A stretch of DNA of 64,000 bases. Source: an uncultured Rhodospirillaceae bacterium (GTDB lineage: Bacteria > Pseudomonadota > Alphaproteobacteria > Rhodospirillales > Casp-alpha2). The stretch lies in the NCBI GenBank assembly GCA_913030825.1, contig CAJWCU010000003.1, forward strand, positions 1-64,000, in the 5' to 3' direction. The position numbers and the translations under genes were made by a program. This document shows, piece after piece, positions 51,905 through 60,451 of this stretch (position 1 is its first letter; each line of letters opens with the position of its first letter). A model generated the notes under the pieces. It did no database searches. It was not told the DNA's origin and worked only from the letters and a program-made list of their open reading frames with translations.

Positions 51905-54166
51905 ATGGCGGCGCGGCGGCGAATTTGCGTGCTGACGGCGACGCGGGCCGAATACGGCCTGTTGGTGCCGCTGCTGCGCGCAATCGAGGCGCACCGGGCG
52001 CTAGACCTAGGCCTGCTGGTCACCGGCACGCATCTGTCCGACGCCTTCGGGCGGACGGTCGATGCGATCGAAGCCGACGGCTTCCGGATCGCCGCGCGGA
52101 TCGACAGCCTCCGCCCGGGCGACGGCCCGGCCGCCGCCGCCGAAACGATGGCGACGGCCTTGACCGAATTGACCGCCGCGTTTTCAACCCTGGCGCCGGA
52201 CGTCCTGGTCCTTCTGGGCGACCGATACGAAACCCTGGCCGCCGCCTCCGCCGCCATGCTGGCGGGTCTGCCGATCGCCCATATCCACGGCGGCGAGTTG
52301 ACCGAAGGGGCCTTCGACGACGCCGTTCGGCACGCCGTAACGAAGCTGGCGCATCTGCATTTCACCGCCGCCGAACCCTATCGGCAACGGGTGCTGCAAA
52401 TGGGCGAGGCGCCGACCGACACCTTCATGACCGGCGCCCTGGCGGCGGACAACATGCGGACCATGACCTTCATGGACCGCGCCGAATTGGAAGCAGACCT
52501 GGGCCGGCCGCTGCCGGCGCCGCTGGTCCTCGCGACCTATCATCCGGTGACGTTGGACGGCGACGGCGGTCGGACCGGCGCGGAAGCCCTGGTCGCCGCC
52601 CTGGACCGCCGCAAGGCGGCGAGCGTCCTGTTCACCGGCGTCAACGCCGACCCCGGGCACGGCGCGATCGACGGCGTCGTCCGGGCCTTCGTCGACCGCA
52701 ATCCGGGCCGGGCGTCTTTCCATGCCTCCCTCGGCAACCGCCGGTATCTCAGCCTGATGAAGATCGCCGACGCCGTCGTCGGCAATTCGTCGAGCGGCGT
52801 CATCGAGGCGCCGATCCTCGGCACGCCGACCGTCGACATCGGCCCCCGCCAGGCGGGCCGCCTGCGTTGGGAGACCGTCATCCATTGCAATGAAAACGCC
52901 GACGACATTGACGCCGCGATGACCGCCGCCCTGGACCGCGGCCGGCAGCCAGCCGGCGGCGTCGGCGCCGCGTTCGGCGATGGCCACGCCGGCGAGCGGA
53001 TGGCCGACATCCTGGCCGACGTCGACTTGGCCGCGTTGCGCCGCAAGACCTTCCGCGACCTCGTCCCCACGCCGCCCCCCGCGCCGGCGGAGCGGCCCGT
53101 CTTCGTCATCGCCGAAGCCGGCGTCAACCACAACGGATCGCTTGAAACGGCCAAGGCGCTGGTCGACGCCGCCGCCGAAGCGGGCGCCGACGCGGTCAAG
53201 TTCCAGTCCTTCAAGGCGGACGACCTGACCACGGCGACGGCGGCGAAAGCGGACTATCAGACCCACCGCACCGGCGGCGAGGAAACCCAGCAAGCCATGC
53301 TCAGGTCCCTGGAACTCAGCGAGGACGACCAGCGGGCGGTGTTCGCCCATTGCGCGACCAAGGGCATCGCCTTCCTATCGACGCCGTTCGATCTACGCTC
53401 CCTGGCGTTCCTCGCCGACGGTCTCCGACTGCCCCGGATCAAGGTGAGTTCCGGCGATCTCACCAATACGCCACTGTTGCTGGAGATCGCGAAACGCGGC
53501 CTCGACGTCATCCTGTCCACGGGCATGGCAACGATGGACGAGATCGAGGTGGCCCTCGGTGTCCTCGCCTTCGGCTATGCCGGGGCCGGCGACGGAACGC
53601 CGGGCCGCGCCGCGTTCGGCCGCGCGCTCCTGGCGCCGGCGGGCCGGGCGGCGCTGCGCGACAAGGTGACCGTCCTGCAGTGCACCACCGAATATCCCGC
53701 ACCGGCGGACGACCTGAACCTTCGGGCGATGGATTCCATCTTCGCCCGGTTCGGTCTGACCGTCGGGTTTTCCGACCACAGCATCGGCCCGACGGCGGCG
53801 ATCGCCGCCGTCGCCCGCGGCGCGCGGGTGATCGAAAAGCACATCACCCTGGAGCGCACAATGCCCGGGCCGGACCATATGGCGTCCATGGAACCGGACG
53901 CCTTCACCGCCATGACCGCCGCCATCCGCGAGGTCGGCCGGGCGCTCGGCGACGGGATCAAGCGGCCGGGAGACGGCGAAACGGCGAACAAATCGGCGGC
54001 CCGCAAGAGCCTGGTCGCGGCCCGCGACATCAAGAAGGGCGAACCCTTCACGGCCGAGAATCTGACCGTCAAACGCCCCGAGGACGGCATTCCGGCAGGC
54101 GAATATTTCGATTGGATCGGCCGCGCGGCGTCGCGCGATTTCACGGCCGACGAGCTGATTTCATGA
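51905..54166 (+). CDS. legG/legI: Fused hydrolysing 2-epimerase and nonulosonic acid synthase (LegG-LegI / NeuC-NeuB)
   Basis: 753 residues with two complete enzymes. Residues ~1-385 are a NeuC/LegG-type UDP/GDP-sugar 2-epimerase: TRAEYGLLVPLLRAI, LLGDRYETLAAA, IAHIHGGELTEGAFDD, TYHPVT (His213) and GNSSSGVIEAP. Residues ~397-690 are a NeuB/LegI-type synthase: FVIAEAGVNHNGSLE, KFQSFKADDL, STPFD, KVSSGDLTNTP, LSTGMAT, LQCTTEYPAP and GFSDHSIG. An SAF antifreeze-like C-terminal domain follows (SLVAARDIKKGEPF, NLTVKRP). The first half frees the 2,4-diamino-6-deoxy-mannose; the second condenses it with phosphoenolpyruvate. These are normally two separate genes; here the linker is only about 10 residues (TPPPAPAERP). 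Confidence 0.93.
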   Translation: MAARRRICVLTATRAEYGLLVPLLRAIEAHRALDLGLLVTGTHLSDAFGRTVDAIEADGFRIAARIDSLRPGDGPAAAAETMATALTELTAAFSTLAPDVLVLLGDRYETLAAASAAMLAGLPIAHIHGGELTEGAFDDAVRHAVTKLAHLHFTAAEPYRQRVLQMGEAPTDTFMTGALAADNMRTMTFMDRAELEADLGRPLPAPLVLATYHPVTLDGDGGRTGAEALVAALDRRKAASVLFTGVNADPGHGAIDGVVRAFVDRNPGRASFHASLGNRRYLSLMKIADAVVGNSSSGVIEAPILGTPTVDIGPRQAGRLRWETVIHCNENADDIDAAMTAALDRGRQPAGGVGAAFGDGHAGERMADILADVDLAALRRKTFRDLVPTPPPAPAERPVFVIAEAGVNHNGSLETAKALVDAAAEAGADAVKFQSFKADDLTTATAAKADYQTHRTGGEETQQAMLRSLELSEDDQRAVFAHCATKGIAFLSTPFDLRSLAFLADGLRLPRIKVSSGDLTNTPLLLEIAKRGLDVILSTGMATMDEIEVALGVLAFGYAGAGDGTPGRAAFGRALLAPAGRAALRDKVTVLQCTTEYPAPADDLNLRAMDSIFARFGLTVGFSDHSIGPTAAIAAVARGARVIEKHITLERTMPGPDHMASMEPDAFTAMTAAIREVGRALGDGIKRPGDGETANKSAARKSLVAARDIKKGEPFTAENLTVKRPEDGIPAGEYFDWIGRAASRDFTADELIS

Positions 54167-54798
54167 CCCGACCGCTGCTGATCATCGGCGCCGGCGGTCA
54201 CGGCACGGTCGTTCTGGACGCGGCGCGGGTCGCGGGCCTGACGGTGCTGGGCCTGGCCGACGCCGATCCCGCGCGCCGCGGCACCCGGGTGCTCGGCGCG
54301 CCGGTCATCGGCGACGACGACGACGTGCTGGCGCAGGACCCGGCTGAGGTTTTGCTGGTCCTCGGCATTGGGTCGACCGCCGACACGGCGCGGCGCCGGT
54401 CGGTCTACGACAAGTTCAAGGACCGGGAATATTCCTTCGCGACGGTCCGCCACCCCAGCGCGGTCGTCGCCGAGGATGCGCGGATCGGGGCCGGCACGGT
54501 GGTCATGGCCGGCGCGGTGATCCAGCCCCGCTGCCGGATCGGCGAGAACGTGATCGTCAACACCGGTGCCCGTATCGACCACGACGGCGCCGTCGAGGAC
54601 CATGTTCATGTCGCGCCCGGCGCCGTCCTGTCGGGCAACGTCGCCTTGGGGGCCGGCGCGCATGTCGGCGTCGGCGCGACGGTGCTTCAGGGCGTCACGG
54701 TCGGCGCCGACGCGGTTTGCGGCGCCGGTGCGGTCGTGATACGCGACGTCGCTGCCGGCCGAACGGTCGTCGGCAATCCGGCACGGGAGACCCTTTGA
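54163..54798 (+). CDS. legH: Sugar O/N-acetyltransferase, NeuD/PglD/LegH-type (left-handed beta helix)
   Basis: 211 residues. N-terminal PglD-like Rossmann region LLIIGAGGHGTVVLDAARVA, then hexapeptide repeats (RIGAGTVVMAGAVIQPRCRI, NTGARIDHDGAVEDHVHVAP with the active-site His, GAGAHVGVGATVLQGVTVG) and the ending AGRTVVGNPARETL. This is the family of PglD, PerB, NeuD and LegH. In this operon it most likely N-acetylates the 4-amino sugar between LegC and LegG, although a NeuD-type role on the finished sugar is possible. ATG overlaps the fusion gene stop (ATGA). Confidence 0.88.
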   Translation: MTRPLLIIGAGGHGTVVLDAARVAGLTVLGLADADPARRGTRVLGAPVIGDDDDVLAQDPAEVLLVLGIGSTADTARRRSVYDKFKDREYSFATVRHPSAVVAEDARIGAGTVVMAGAVIQPRCRIGENVIVNTGARIDHDGAVEDHVHVAPGAVLSGNVALGAGAHVGVGATVLQGVTVGADAVCGAGAVVIRDVAAGRTVVGNPARETL

Positions 54799-55853
54799 TG
54801 GGAAATTGGCGCGACACCATCGTGCGGCCGGGGGATTCGATCCTCAAGGCCATCGAAAGCGTCGAACGCGGCGTGCTGCAGATCGCGCTGGTCCTGGACG
54901 AGGAAGGGCATCTGGTCGGCTCGGTCACGGACGGCGACATCCGCCGCGCCATTCTCAGGGGCGTGACCCTGGACCAGCCCGTCGAGCGCGCCATGAACTA
55001 CGCGCCGTTCAGCGTCGGGCCCGACCACGACAAGATGGAACTGAAGACCGTCATGTTGGCGCGGCGGCTGCATCAGGTGCCGGTCGTCGACGGCGGCGGC
55101 CGGGTGACCGACCTGATCGTCATCGACGACCTGGTCCGCGGCAGCCGGGCGCGCGACAACTGGGTCGTCCTGATGGCCGGGGGGCTCGGCAAACGCCTGC
55201 GGCCGTTGACCCAGGATCGGCCGAAGCCGCTGATCGAAGTCGGCGGTAAACCCTTGCTGGAACGCATCGTTGAGAACTTCGTCAGCCAGGGGTTCGAACG
55301 GTTCTACATTTCGATCAACTATAAAGGCGAGCAGATCCGCGATCACTTCGGCGATGGATCGAAATGGAATTCCGAAATCCGCTACCTCGCCGAAGACACC
55401 GCGATGGGCACGGCCGGGGCGCTCAGCCTGATCGAGACGCCGCCCGAGGCGCCGTTGATCGTCATGAATGGCGACCTGGTCACCGAAATCGATTTCAACC
55501 GGGCGCTCGACTTTCATGCCGAACAGGGCGCGATGGGAACCATGGCGGTCCGGACCTATGAATTCCAGGTCGACTTCGGCGTCGTCGACATCGAGAACGG
55601 CTCGATCTCGGCGATCAACGAAAAACCCGTGCACAAATTCTTCGTGAACGCGGGGATCTACGTCCTGGAACCCGCAGCCCTGGCCGACATTCCCCGCGGC
55701 CGGACGACCGACATGCCGGCCCTGTTCGAATCCTGGCTCGCCACGGGCAAGAACTGCGCCGCCTTCCCCATTCACGAATATTGGCTGGACGTGGGTCGCA
55801 TCGAAGATTTAGAACGGGCGAAACGCAAGGCCCAAAGCGGCGGCAACCCCTGA
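54798..55853 (+). CDS. ptmE: CBS-domain sugar-1-phosphate nucleotidyltransferase, PtmE-type
   Basis: 351 residues. An N-terminal CBS pair (~1-118; LDEEGHLVGSVTDGDIRRA, VPVVDGGGRVTDLIVIDDL) precedes a GT-A nucleotidyltransferase domain: VVLMAGGLGKRLRPLTQDRPKPLIEVGGKP, MNGDLVTEIDF and EYWLDVGRIEDLERA. PtmE of Campylobacter makes GDP-glucosamine from glucosamine-1-phosphate and GTP at the head of the legionaminic pathway. The CBS pair may bind adenylates and regulate flux. The start overlaps the previous stop as TGATG. Confidence 0.9.
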   Translation: MGNWRDTIVRPGDSILKAIESVERGVLQIALVLDEEGHLVGSVTDGDIRRAILRGVTLDQPVERAMNYAPFSVGPDHDKMELKTVMLARRLHQVPVVDGGGRVTDLIVIDDLVRGSRARDNWVVLMAGGLGKRLRPLTQDRPKPLIEVGGKPLLERIVENFVSQGFERFYISINYKGEQIRDHFGDGSKWNSEIRYLAEDTAMGTAGALSLIETPPEAPLIVMNGDLVTEIDFNRALDFHAEQGAMGTMAVRTYEFQVDFGVVDIENGSISAINEKPVHKFFVNAGIYVLEPAALADIPRGRTTDMPALFESWLATGKNCAAFPIHEYWLDVGRIEDLERAKRKAQSGGNP

Positions 55854-55882
55854 ATTCCAATGAAGGTCAACGATTGAACGCG

Positions 55883-56797
55883 ATGAACGAAGCACCCGAC
55901 CATCCTTATATTGCCCGCCTTCGCAAGGTCATCGGCACCCGGTTCCCGTATTTCAAAGGCACCATCGACCGCCAGATCGAAGAGTTCGGCGCTTCCTGGG
56001 AATCCTTTTTCGACCGGGAAATGGCGACGTTCTTCGCCGCCGACCCGGATGGGTTCGACATGGCCGTCGAAGGCTACGGCCGGTTCGCGCTCGAGGCGAT
56101 GAAGCTCCAGATCGAGTTCGACAAGGCCCGTGAGTATGCCGCCAAAACCTACGAGGAAGCGGCGCAGGAGGTTTACCAGAACGAGCAGTACATGATGGAC
56201 CTGTATCTGCCCGGCATCCTGCTGTCCCATTTTCTTTGGCGCCACCATTACAAGCAGCACATCTTTTTTCAGGAAAAATTCATGCCGCTGGTGCTCGGGC
56301 ACGGCGGGTCCCTGTTTTACGATGTCGGCGTGGGCACGGGCTTCTATTCCAAGGAAATGCTCGGCCTGAAACCGGACATGCGCGGACACGGATTCGACAT
56401 GAGCCCGTTTTCGATGAAATACACCCTGAACTCCGTCGCCGCCTTCGGCTACGCCGACCGCTATGAGATCGTGCTGCGCGACATCACCGAGCCGTCGGAC
56501 CTGGTCCCCGCGCCGTTCATCGTGAACATCGAGGTTTTGGAGCATCTCGAAGATCCCCAAACCTTCCTCAACGCGCTTGCGGGCATGTTGCAGACGGGCG
56601 GATACGGTCTGATTTCGGCAGCCCTGACGGCGCCGAACGCTGATCACATCTATCTCTACAACGAACCGGAAGAAGTCGTCGATCAATTGGAACGGGCCGG
56701 GTTCAAGGTCCTGGAACAGATCGAGGATCCCGCCTACGAACCGAAAAGCGCGGCCAACAGCGTTCCGCGCAACGCCGCCTTCATCGTGACCAAATAA
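55883..56797 (+). CDS. Class I SAM-dependent methyltransferase
   Basis: 304 residues from ATG 55883. A TTG at 55874 sits seven bases after AAGG and may be the real start. The SAM-binding domain is in the middle: LFYDVGVGTGFYSKEMLG (motif I), HGFDMSPFSMKYTL, and VNIEVLEHLEDPQTFLNALA (post-II/III). The first ~135 residues are helical and rich in Glu, Asp and aromatics, not a known domain. In an operon with ACP and FkbH-like genes, methylation of the acyl group or of a sugar hydroxyl is likely. It sits 30 bases after ptmE and 22 before the ACP gene. Confidence 0.85.
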   Translation: MNEAPDHPYIARLRKVIGTRFPYFKGTIDRQIEEFGASWESFFDREMATFFAADPDGFDMAVEGYGRFALEAMKLQIEFDKAREYAAKTYEEAAQEVYQNEQYMMDLYLPGILLSHFLWRHHYKQHIFFQEKFMPLVLGHGGSLFYDVGVGTGFYSKEMLGLKPDMRGHGFDMSPFSMKYTLNSVAAFGYADRYEIVLRDITEPSDLVPAPFIVNIEVLEHLEDPQTFLNALAGMLQTGGYGLISAALTAPNADHIYLYNEPEEVVDQLERAGFKVLEQIEDPAYEPKSAANSVPRNAAFIVTK

Positions 56798-56818
56798 CCG
56801 TAAGGAACGCAATTCGAC

Positions 56819-57079
56819 ATGGCAGGTATCTCCGAAGCCGAAGCAACGATTTTCACGACCATCACGCCGATCTTCCGCACGGTGCTGGAAGACGACTCCC
56901 TGGAACTGACCCGCAGCCTCGACGCCCATCAGGTCGAAGCCTGGGATTCGCTCAACCACATCACCCTGGTCGTCGAGCTGGAGGGCGCCTTCGGCGTTCA
57001 GTTCACGACCGACGAACTGGCCGCCATGGCGAACATCGGCGACCTGGTCGATTGCCTGCTGGCGAAGGGTGTCGCTTGA
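56819..57079 (+). CDS. Acyl carrier protein
   Basis: 86 residues. The phosphopantetheine serine is in AWDSLNHITLVVELEG (DSLNH in place of the DSL of fatty acid ACP), with a long N-terminal helix before it. It is not AcpP-like enough to be the housekeeping ACP and sits in a polysaccharide operon, so it is a dedicated carrier. The stop abuts the ATG of the MaoC-type gene (57079/57080). Confidence 0.93.
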   Translation: MAGISEAEATIFTTITPIFRTVLEDDSLELTRSLDAHQVEAWDSLNHITLVVELEGAFGVQFTTDELAAMANIGDLVDCLLAKGVA

Positions 57080-57505
57080 ATGGGGCTTGAGGCGCCAAAA
57101 ATCGAGGACATCAGCCCCGGCCAGTCCGCGCAGCGCGAGTTCACGTTCTCGCCGGAAATCGTGGCGCGCTTCGGCGATCTCGTAGACGATCACGCACCCG
57201 TTCATTTCGACGCCCCGTTCGCCCAGGGCCAGGGCTTCGACGGCACGATCGTTCACGGCTATCTGTTGGCCGGCATCTTTTCCGGAATTCTCGGGCAGCG
57301 CTTGCCCGGCCCTTATACGGTCATCAATGCCTTGTCGTTGAAATACCACCACGCCGTCGCGGTCGGCGAAACCGTCGCGTTCGAGGCCGCCGTCGAACAG
57401 GTCAGCCCCGCCGTCGGTGCCGTCGTCTTGCGCTTGACTGCGACCAAGGGAAACGGCGACGTCGCCGTCAGTGGCCGCACGACCTGCAGCTTCCGGACCA
57501 CCTGA
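57080..57505 (+). CDS. MaoC-like hot-dog dehydratase/hydratase
   Basis: 141 residues of the MaoC/R-hydratase hot-dog fold. The active-site pair is in FGDLVDDHAPVHFD (Asp...His), followed by GFDGTIVHGYLLAGIFSGIL. Such enzymes hydrate or dehydrate acyl-thioesters, including acyl-ACP. Adjacent ACP and FkbH-like genes suggest work on the ACP-bound acyl group. A role as a fatty acid hydratase is less likely in this context. Confidence 0.88.
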   Translation: MGLEAPKIEDISPGQSAQREFTFSPEIVARFGDLVDDHAPVHFDAPFAQGQGFDGTIVHGYLLAGIFSGILGQRLPGPYTVINALSLKYHHAVAVGETVAFEAAVEQVSPAVGAVVLRLTATKGNGDVAVSGRTTCSFRTT

Positions 57506-57520
57506 CAACGCCCCCCCAAG

Positions 57521-58603
57521 ATGCAGACCGTCAACGTCGTCGATACCTTCGCCATGTCGGATTGGCCCACGATGGACTCCTTTCTCGCCGAGAACTACCG
57601 GCCCGAATACATCATGCGCGACCGCCGCCTATTCGAATGGCAATTCGGCGACGCGGATGCGCCGGGACAGGCCAACGTGGTCTGCGCCTATGCGGAAGAC
57701 CGGCTCATCGGCATTCTCGGTTACAAGCCGCTGCCGTTGTTCTGGGGCGGCACCGCCCGTCAGACGGTCGGGGCTTGGATGGCGAATTGGATGGTGGCGG
57801 CGGACCATCGACGCGGCGCCGGCGCGCTGATCATGCGCCGCCTGATGGAAAAGTTTCCGGTCCTGCTCGGCCAAGGCGCGGGCGACATGAACGTGCCGAT
57901 CGCAACCGTCCTGAAGTTCCGGATTTTCGACCGCATCCCCCGCTTCGTCGCCGTCTTCGACGCGGCCAAGATGCAGGACTTCATCGTCGAGCCGGACGTC
58001 GACATCTCCGCCGCCCCAGAGACCGGGCCCGCCGATCTGGACGACGCGGGCGCCCTCCTGATCGCGGCCGGCCTGCCTGAAGGCTACGATCCGGACTGGT
58101 CGCTTTATCCCGGTCTGTCCTACGGCACCGTCCGCAGCGCCGAATACCTGGCTTGGCGGTATCTCGACCATCCCATGTTCGATTATCTGGTCCGTGCCGC
58201 CGGCGACGCCCACCGCCCGGCCGTCTGCATTTTCCGGATCGAAAGGACGCGCGGCGGCGACAACCACCGGGTCGGCCGCCTGACCGAATTTTTCTTTCCC
58301 CAGGACGACGTCGGTGCCCGCGACGGGCGCCGCGTCCTGGCGGCGGCGTTGGCGGACCTTCGCGATGCCGGATGCGTGTTCGCCGACCACTATTGTTCCG
58401 CCAACTGGTGCCGGCCGGCGATCGAGGCGGCGGGCATGCAGCCGGCGACGGACTTGCCCATCGCGACACGCCTGTCGCCGGTGGAACGGAGACATCATCT
58501 TCAGAACCTGGAAATCTGGACCAATCCCCGGCACGGGATTCCCGACGGCCTCGACGCCCTCTACGTCACCAAGGCCGACGGCGATCAGGACCGCCCGAAC
58601 TGA
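57521..58603 (+). CDS. GNAT-like acyltransferase, function unknown
   Basis: 360 residues. The first ~170 look like an N-acetyltransferase fold (IGILGYKPLPLFWGG, GAWMANWMVAADHRRGAGALIMRRLMEKFP with the R/Q-x-x-G-x-A-like acyl-CoA loop RRGAGA). The second half repeats a similar topology (EFFFPQDDVGARDGRRVLAAALADL). No membrane or signal sequence. Probably moves the ACP-bound acyl group onto an amino sugar, but the family is not well characterised. It sits 15 bases after the MaoC gene and 7 before the FkbH-like gene. Confidence 0.65.
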   Translation: MQTVNVVDTFAMSDWPTMDSFLAENYRPEYIMRDRRLFEWQFGDADAPGQANVVCAYAEDRLIGILGYKPLPLFWGGTARQTVGAWMANWMVAADHRRGAGALIMRRLMEKFPVLLGQGAGDMNVPIATVLKFRIFDRIPRFVAVFDAAKMQDFIVEPDVDISAAPETGPADLDDAGALLIAAGLPEGYDPDWSLYPGLSYGTVRSAEYLAWRYLDHPMFDYLVRAAGDAHRPAVCIFRIERTRGGDNHRVGRLTEFFFPQDDVGARDGRRVLAAALADLRDAGCVFADHYCSANWCRPAIEAAGMQPATDLPIATRLSPVERRHHLQNLEIWTNPRHGIPDGLDALYVTKADGDQDRPN

Positions 58604-58610
58604 ATCGATC

Positions 58611-60395
58611 ATGCTGAACGGCGCGCAGACCGAAACCCTTGAAGACCTGCTGGACGGATTCGAGCCCGGCATGACCTTGAGCAAGCTCAACCCGCTTGTG
58701 AAAAAGTGGCGCGCCCTGGTCGGCGACGGCGCCCGGATGCGGGACGGCAAGCCGCTGAAGATCGCGGTCCTAGCGAACCATTCGTCGCAATTCCTGTGCG
58801 GCGGCCTGACCCTGGCCCTGGCCCGGCGGGCCTTTCAGGCGGAGATTTTCGAAGGCGGCTACAACCAGATCGAAATGGACCTGCTCGATCCGCAGGGCGC
58901 CTTGCGCGCGTTCCGCCCCGACATCGTCCTGATCAGCCTGACGACGGCGCTGCTGGCCTTGCGCAACGCCGAGGAAACCCCGGGCGACCTTGCCCTGCGT
59001 TTCGCGGCGATCGTCGAAAAGGCCCGCGAGGCCCTCGGCGCGCGGATCGTGGTGACCCTGCCGGAACCGTTGGAAGAGGAACGCCATGGCGGCGTTTGGT
59101 CGGCGTCCTGGCGGCGGGCGTTCAATGACGTGCTGCGGGCGGAACTTTCGGGAAGCTGCGTGCTGGTCGACATGGAGCCGCTGATCCGGCGCATCGGGTC
59201 CGACAACTGGTACGCCGGCCGGCTTTACGTGGCCCAGAAGCTTTGCGCCCATCCCGATACGACGGCGCGCATGGCCTACTATCTGGCGCAGCATATCGCG
59301 GCGGCGATCGCCCGGCCGGTGCGCCTGGTCGCGGTCGACCTGGACAATACCCTTTGGGGCGGCATCGTCGGCGAAGTCGGCTGGCAGGGCGTCGACCTGG
59401 ACGCCGAGGGTAAGGGACTCGCCCATCTCAAACTGCAGAAGTTCCTGTTGGACCTACATGAGAAAGGCGTACTTCTGGTCGCCTTGTCCAAGAACAACCG
59501 GCAGGACGCCTTGGACGTTTTCGAAAACCGCCCTGAGATGATTCTGCGCCCCGACCATTTCGCCGACATGAGAATCAACTGGGATCCGAAATCGGAGAAC
59601 ATCCGGAACGCCCTCGCGGACCTGAACCTGACGTCCCGAGGGGCCGCCTTCATCGACGACAATCCCGTCGAGCGGGCCGAGGTTCGGGCGGTCTATCCGG
59701 ACATCCACGTTCCTGAATTCCCCGCGGACCCGATCGACCTCGTCCCCGAGCTGGTCGCCGGCGGACGCTTTCTGATCGCCCGGTCGACAGCGGAGGACAA
59801 GAACCGCCAGGAATTCTACCGCACCGAAAGCAAACGGTTGCAGGCGAAGACCGACGTCGGCGACCTGTCGGACTTCTATGCCTCGCTTGAATTGAAACTG
59901 CGCCCGTGCGGCATCGACGCCGGGAACGTCAACCGCGTGCTCGACCTGATCGCCAAGACCAATCAGTTCAACCTGACCGGCGCGCGGCACGGGGCTTCGG
60001 CGCTTGAAGAGATTCTGGCGGCCGACGGCGCCATGGCCTGGGCCTACCACCTGAACGACAAGTTCGGCGGCTACGGGCTGATCGGCGTGGTGCTGGGCCT
60101 TCGCGACGCCGACGACGACAGGGCCGTGGCCATCGAGACCTGGGTCCTGTCCTGCCGGGCAATGGGCCGCACCGTCGAGAAAGGCATCCTCGCGCATTTC
60201 CACCGCGAAGCGCGGAAGCGCGGCTATGAGCGGATCAAGGGTCTGTTCGTGCCGTCGAAAAGCAATCATCCCGTCGCCGACCTTTACGACAAACTCGGCT
60301 TCGACTGCGCCCGGACGGACACCGACGGACGCAAGTCCTATCTGCTGCCGGTCGCCGGCACGTCACCGGAAAGCCCCCATGTCGATATCGCCTGA
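58611..60395 (+). CDS. FkbH-like HAD-IIIC protein with C-terminal GNAT domain
   Basis: 594 residues from ATG 58611. The N-terminal third (~1-235) is the SGNH-like or unassigned region common to FkbH proteins. The HAD domain begins with DLDNTLWGGIVGEVG (Asp243, Asp245), then ALSKNNRQDALDVF and FIDDNPVERAEVR. The C-terminal part has GNAT-type AIETWVLSCRAMGRTVE. FkbH loads a glyceryl group from 1,3-bisphosphoglycerate onto an ACP in polyketide pathways. Here, with a dedicated ACP beside it, it probably makes glyceryl-ACP or a related hydroxyacyl-ACP. Confidence 0.9.
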   Translation: MLNGAQTETLEDLLDGFEPGMTLSKLNPLVKKWRALVGDGARMRDGKPLKIAVLANHSSQFLCGGLTLALARRAFQAEIFEGGYNQIEMDLLDPQGALRAFRPDIVLISLTTALLALRNAEETPGDLALRFAAIVEKAREALGARIVVTLPEPLEEERHGGVWSASWRRAFNDVLRAELSGSCVLVDMEPLIRRIGSDNWYAGRLYVAQKLCAHPDTTARMAYYLAQHIAAAIARPVRLVAVDLDNTLWGGIVGEVGWQGVDLDAEGKGLAHLKLQKFLLDLHEKGVLLVALSKNNRQDALDVFENRPEMILRPDHFADMRINWDPKSENIRNALADLNLTSRGAAFIDDNPVERAEVRAVYPDIHVPEFPADPIDLVPELVAGGRFLIARSTAEDKNRQEFYRTESKRLQAKTDVGDLSDFYASLELKLRPCGIDAGNVNRVLDLIAKTNQFNLTGARHGASALEEILAADGAMAWAYHLNDKFGGYGLIGVVLGLRDADDDRAVAIETWVLSCRAMGRTVEKGILAHFHREARKRGYERIKGLFVPSKSNHPVADLYDKLGFDCARTDTDGRKSYLLPVAGTSPESPHVDIA

Positions 60396-60451
60396 GCCCC
60401 GTCCCGAGCCGCGCCGCAAGGCGGCGGCGCCCGCAACGAACGCCGCCCGCC

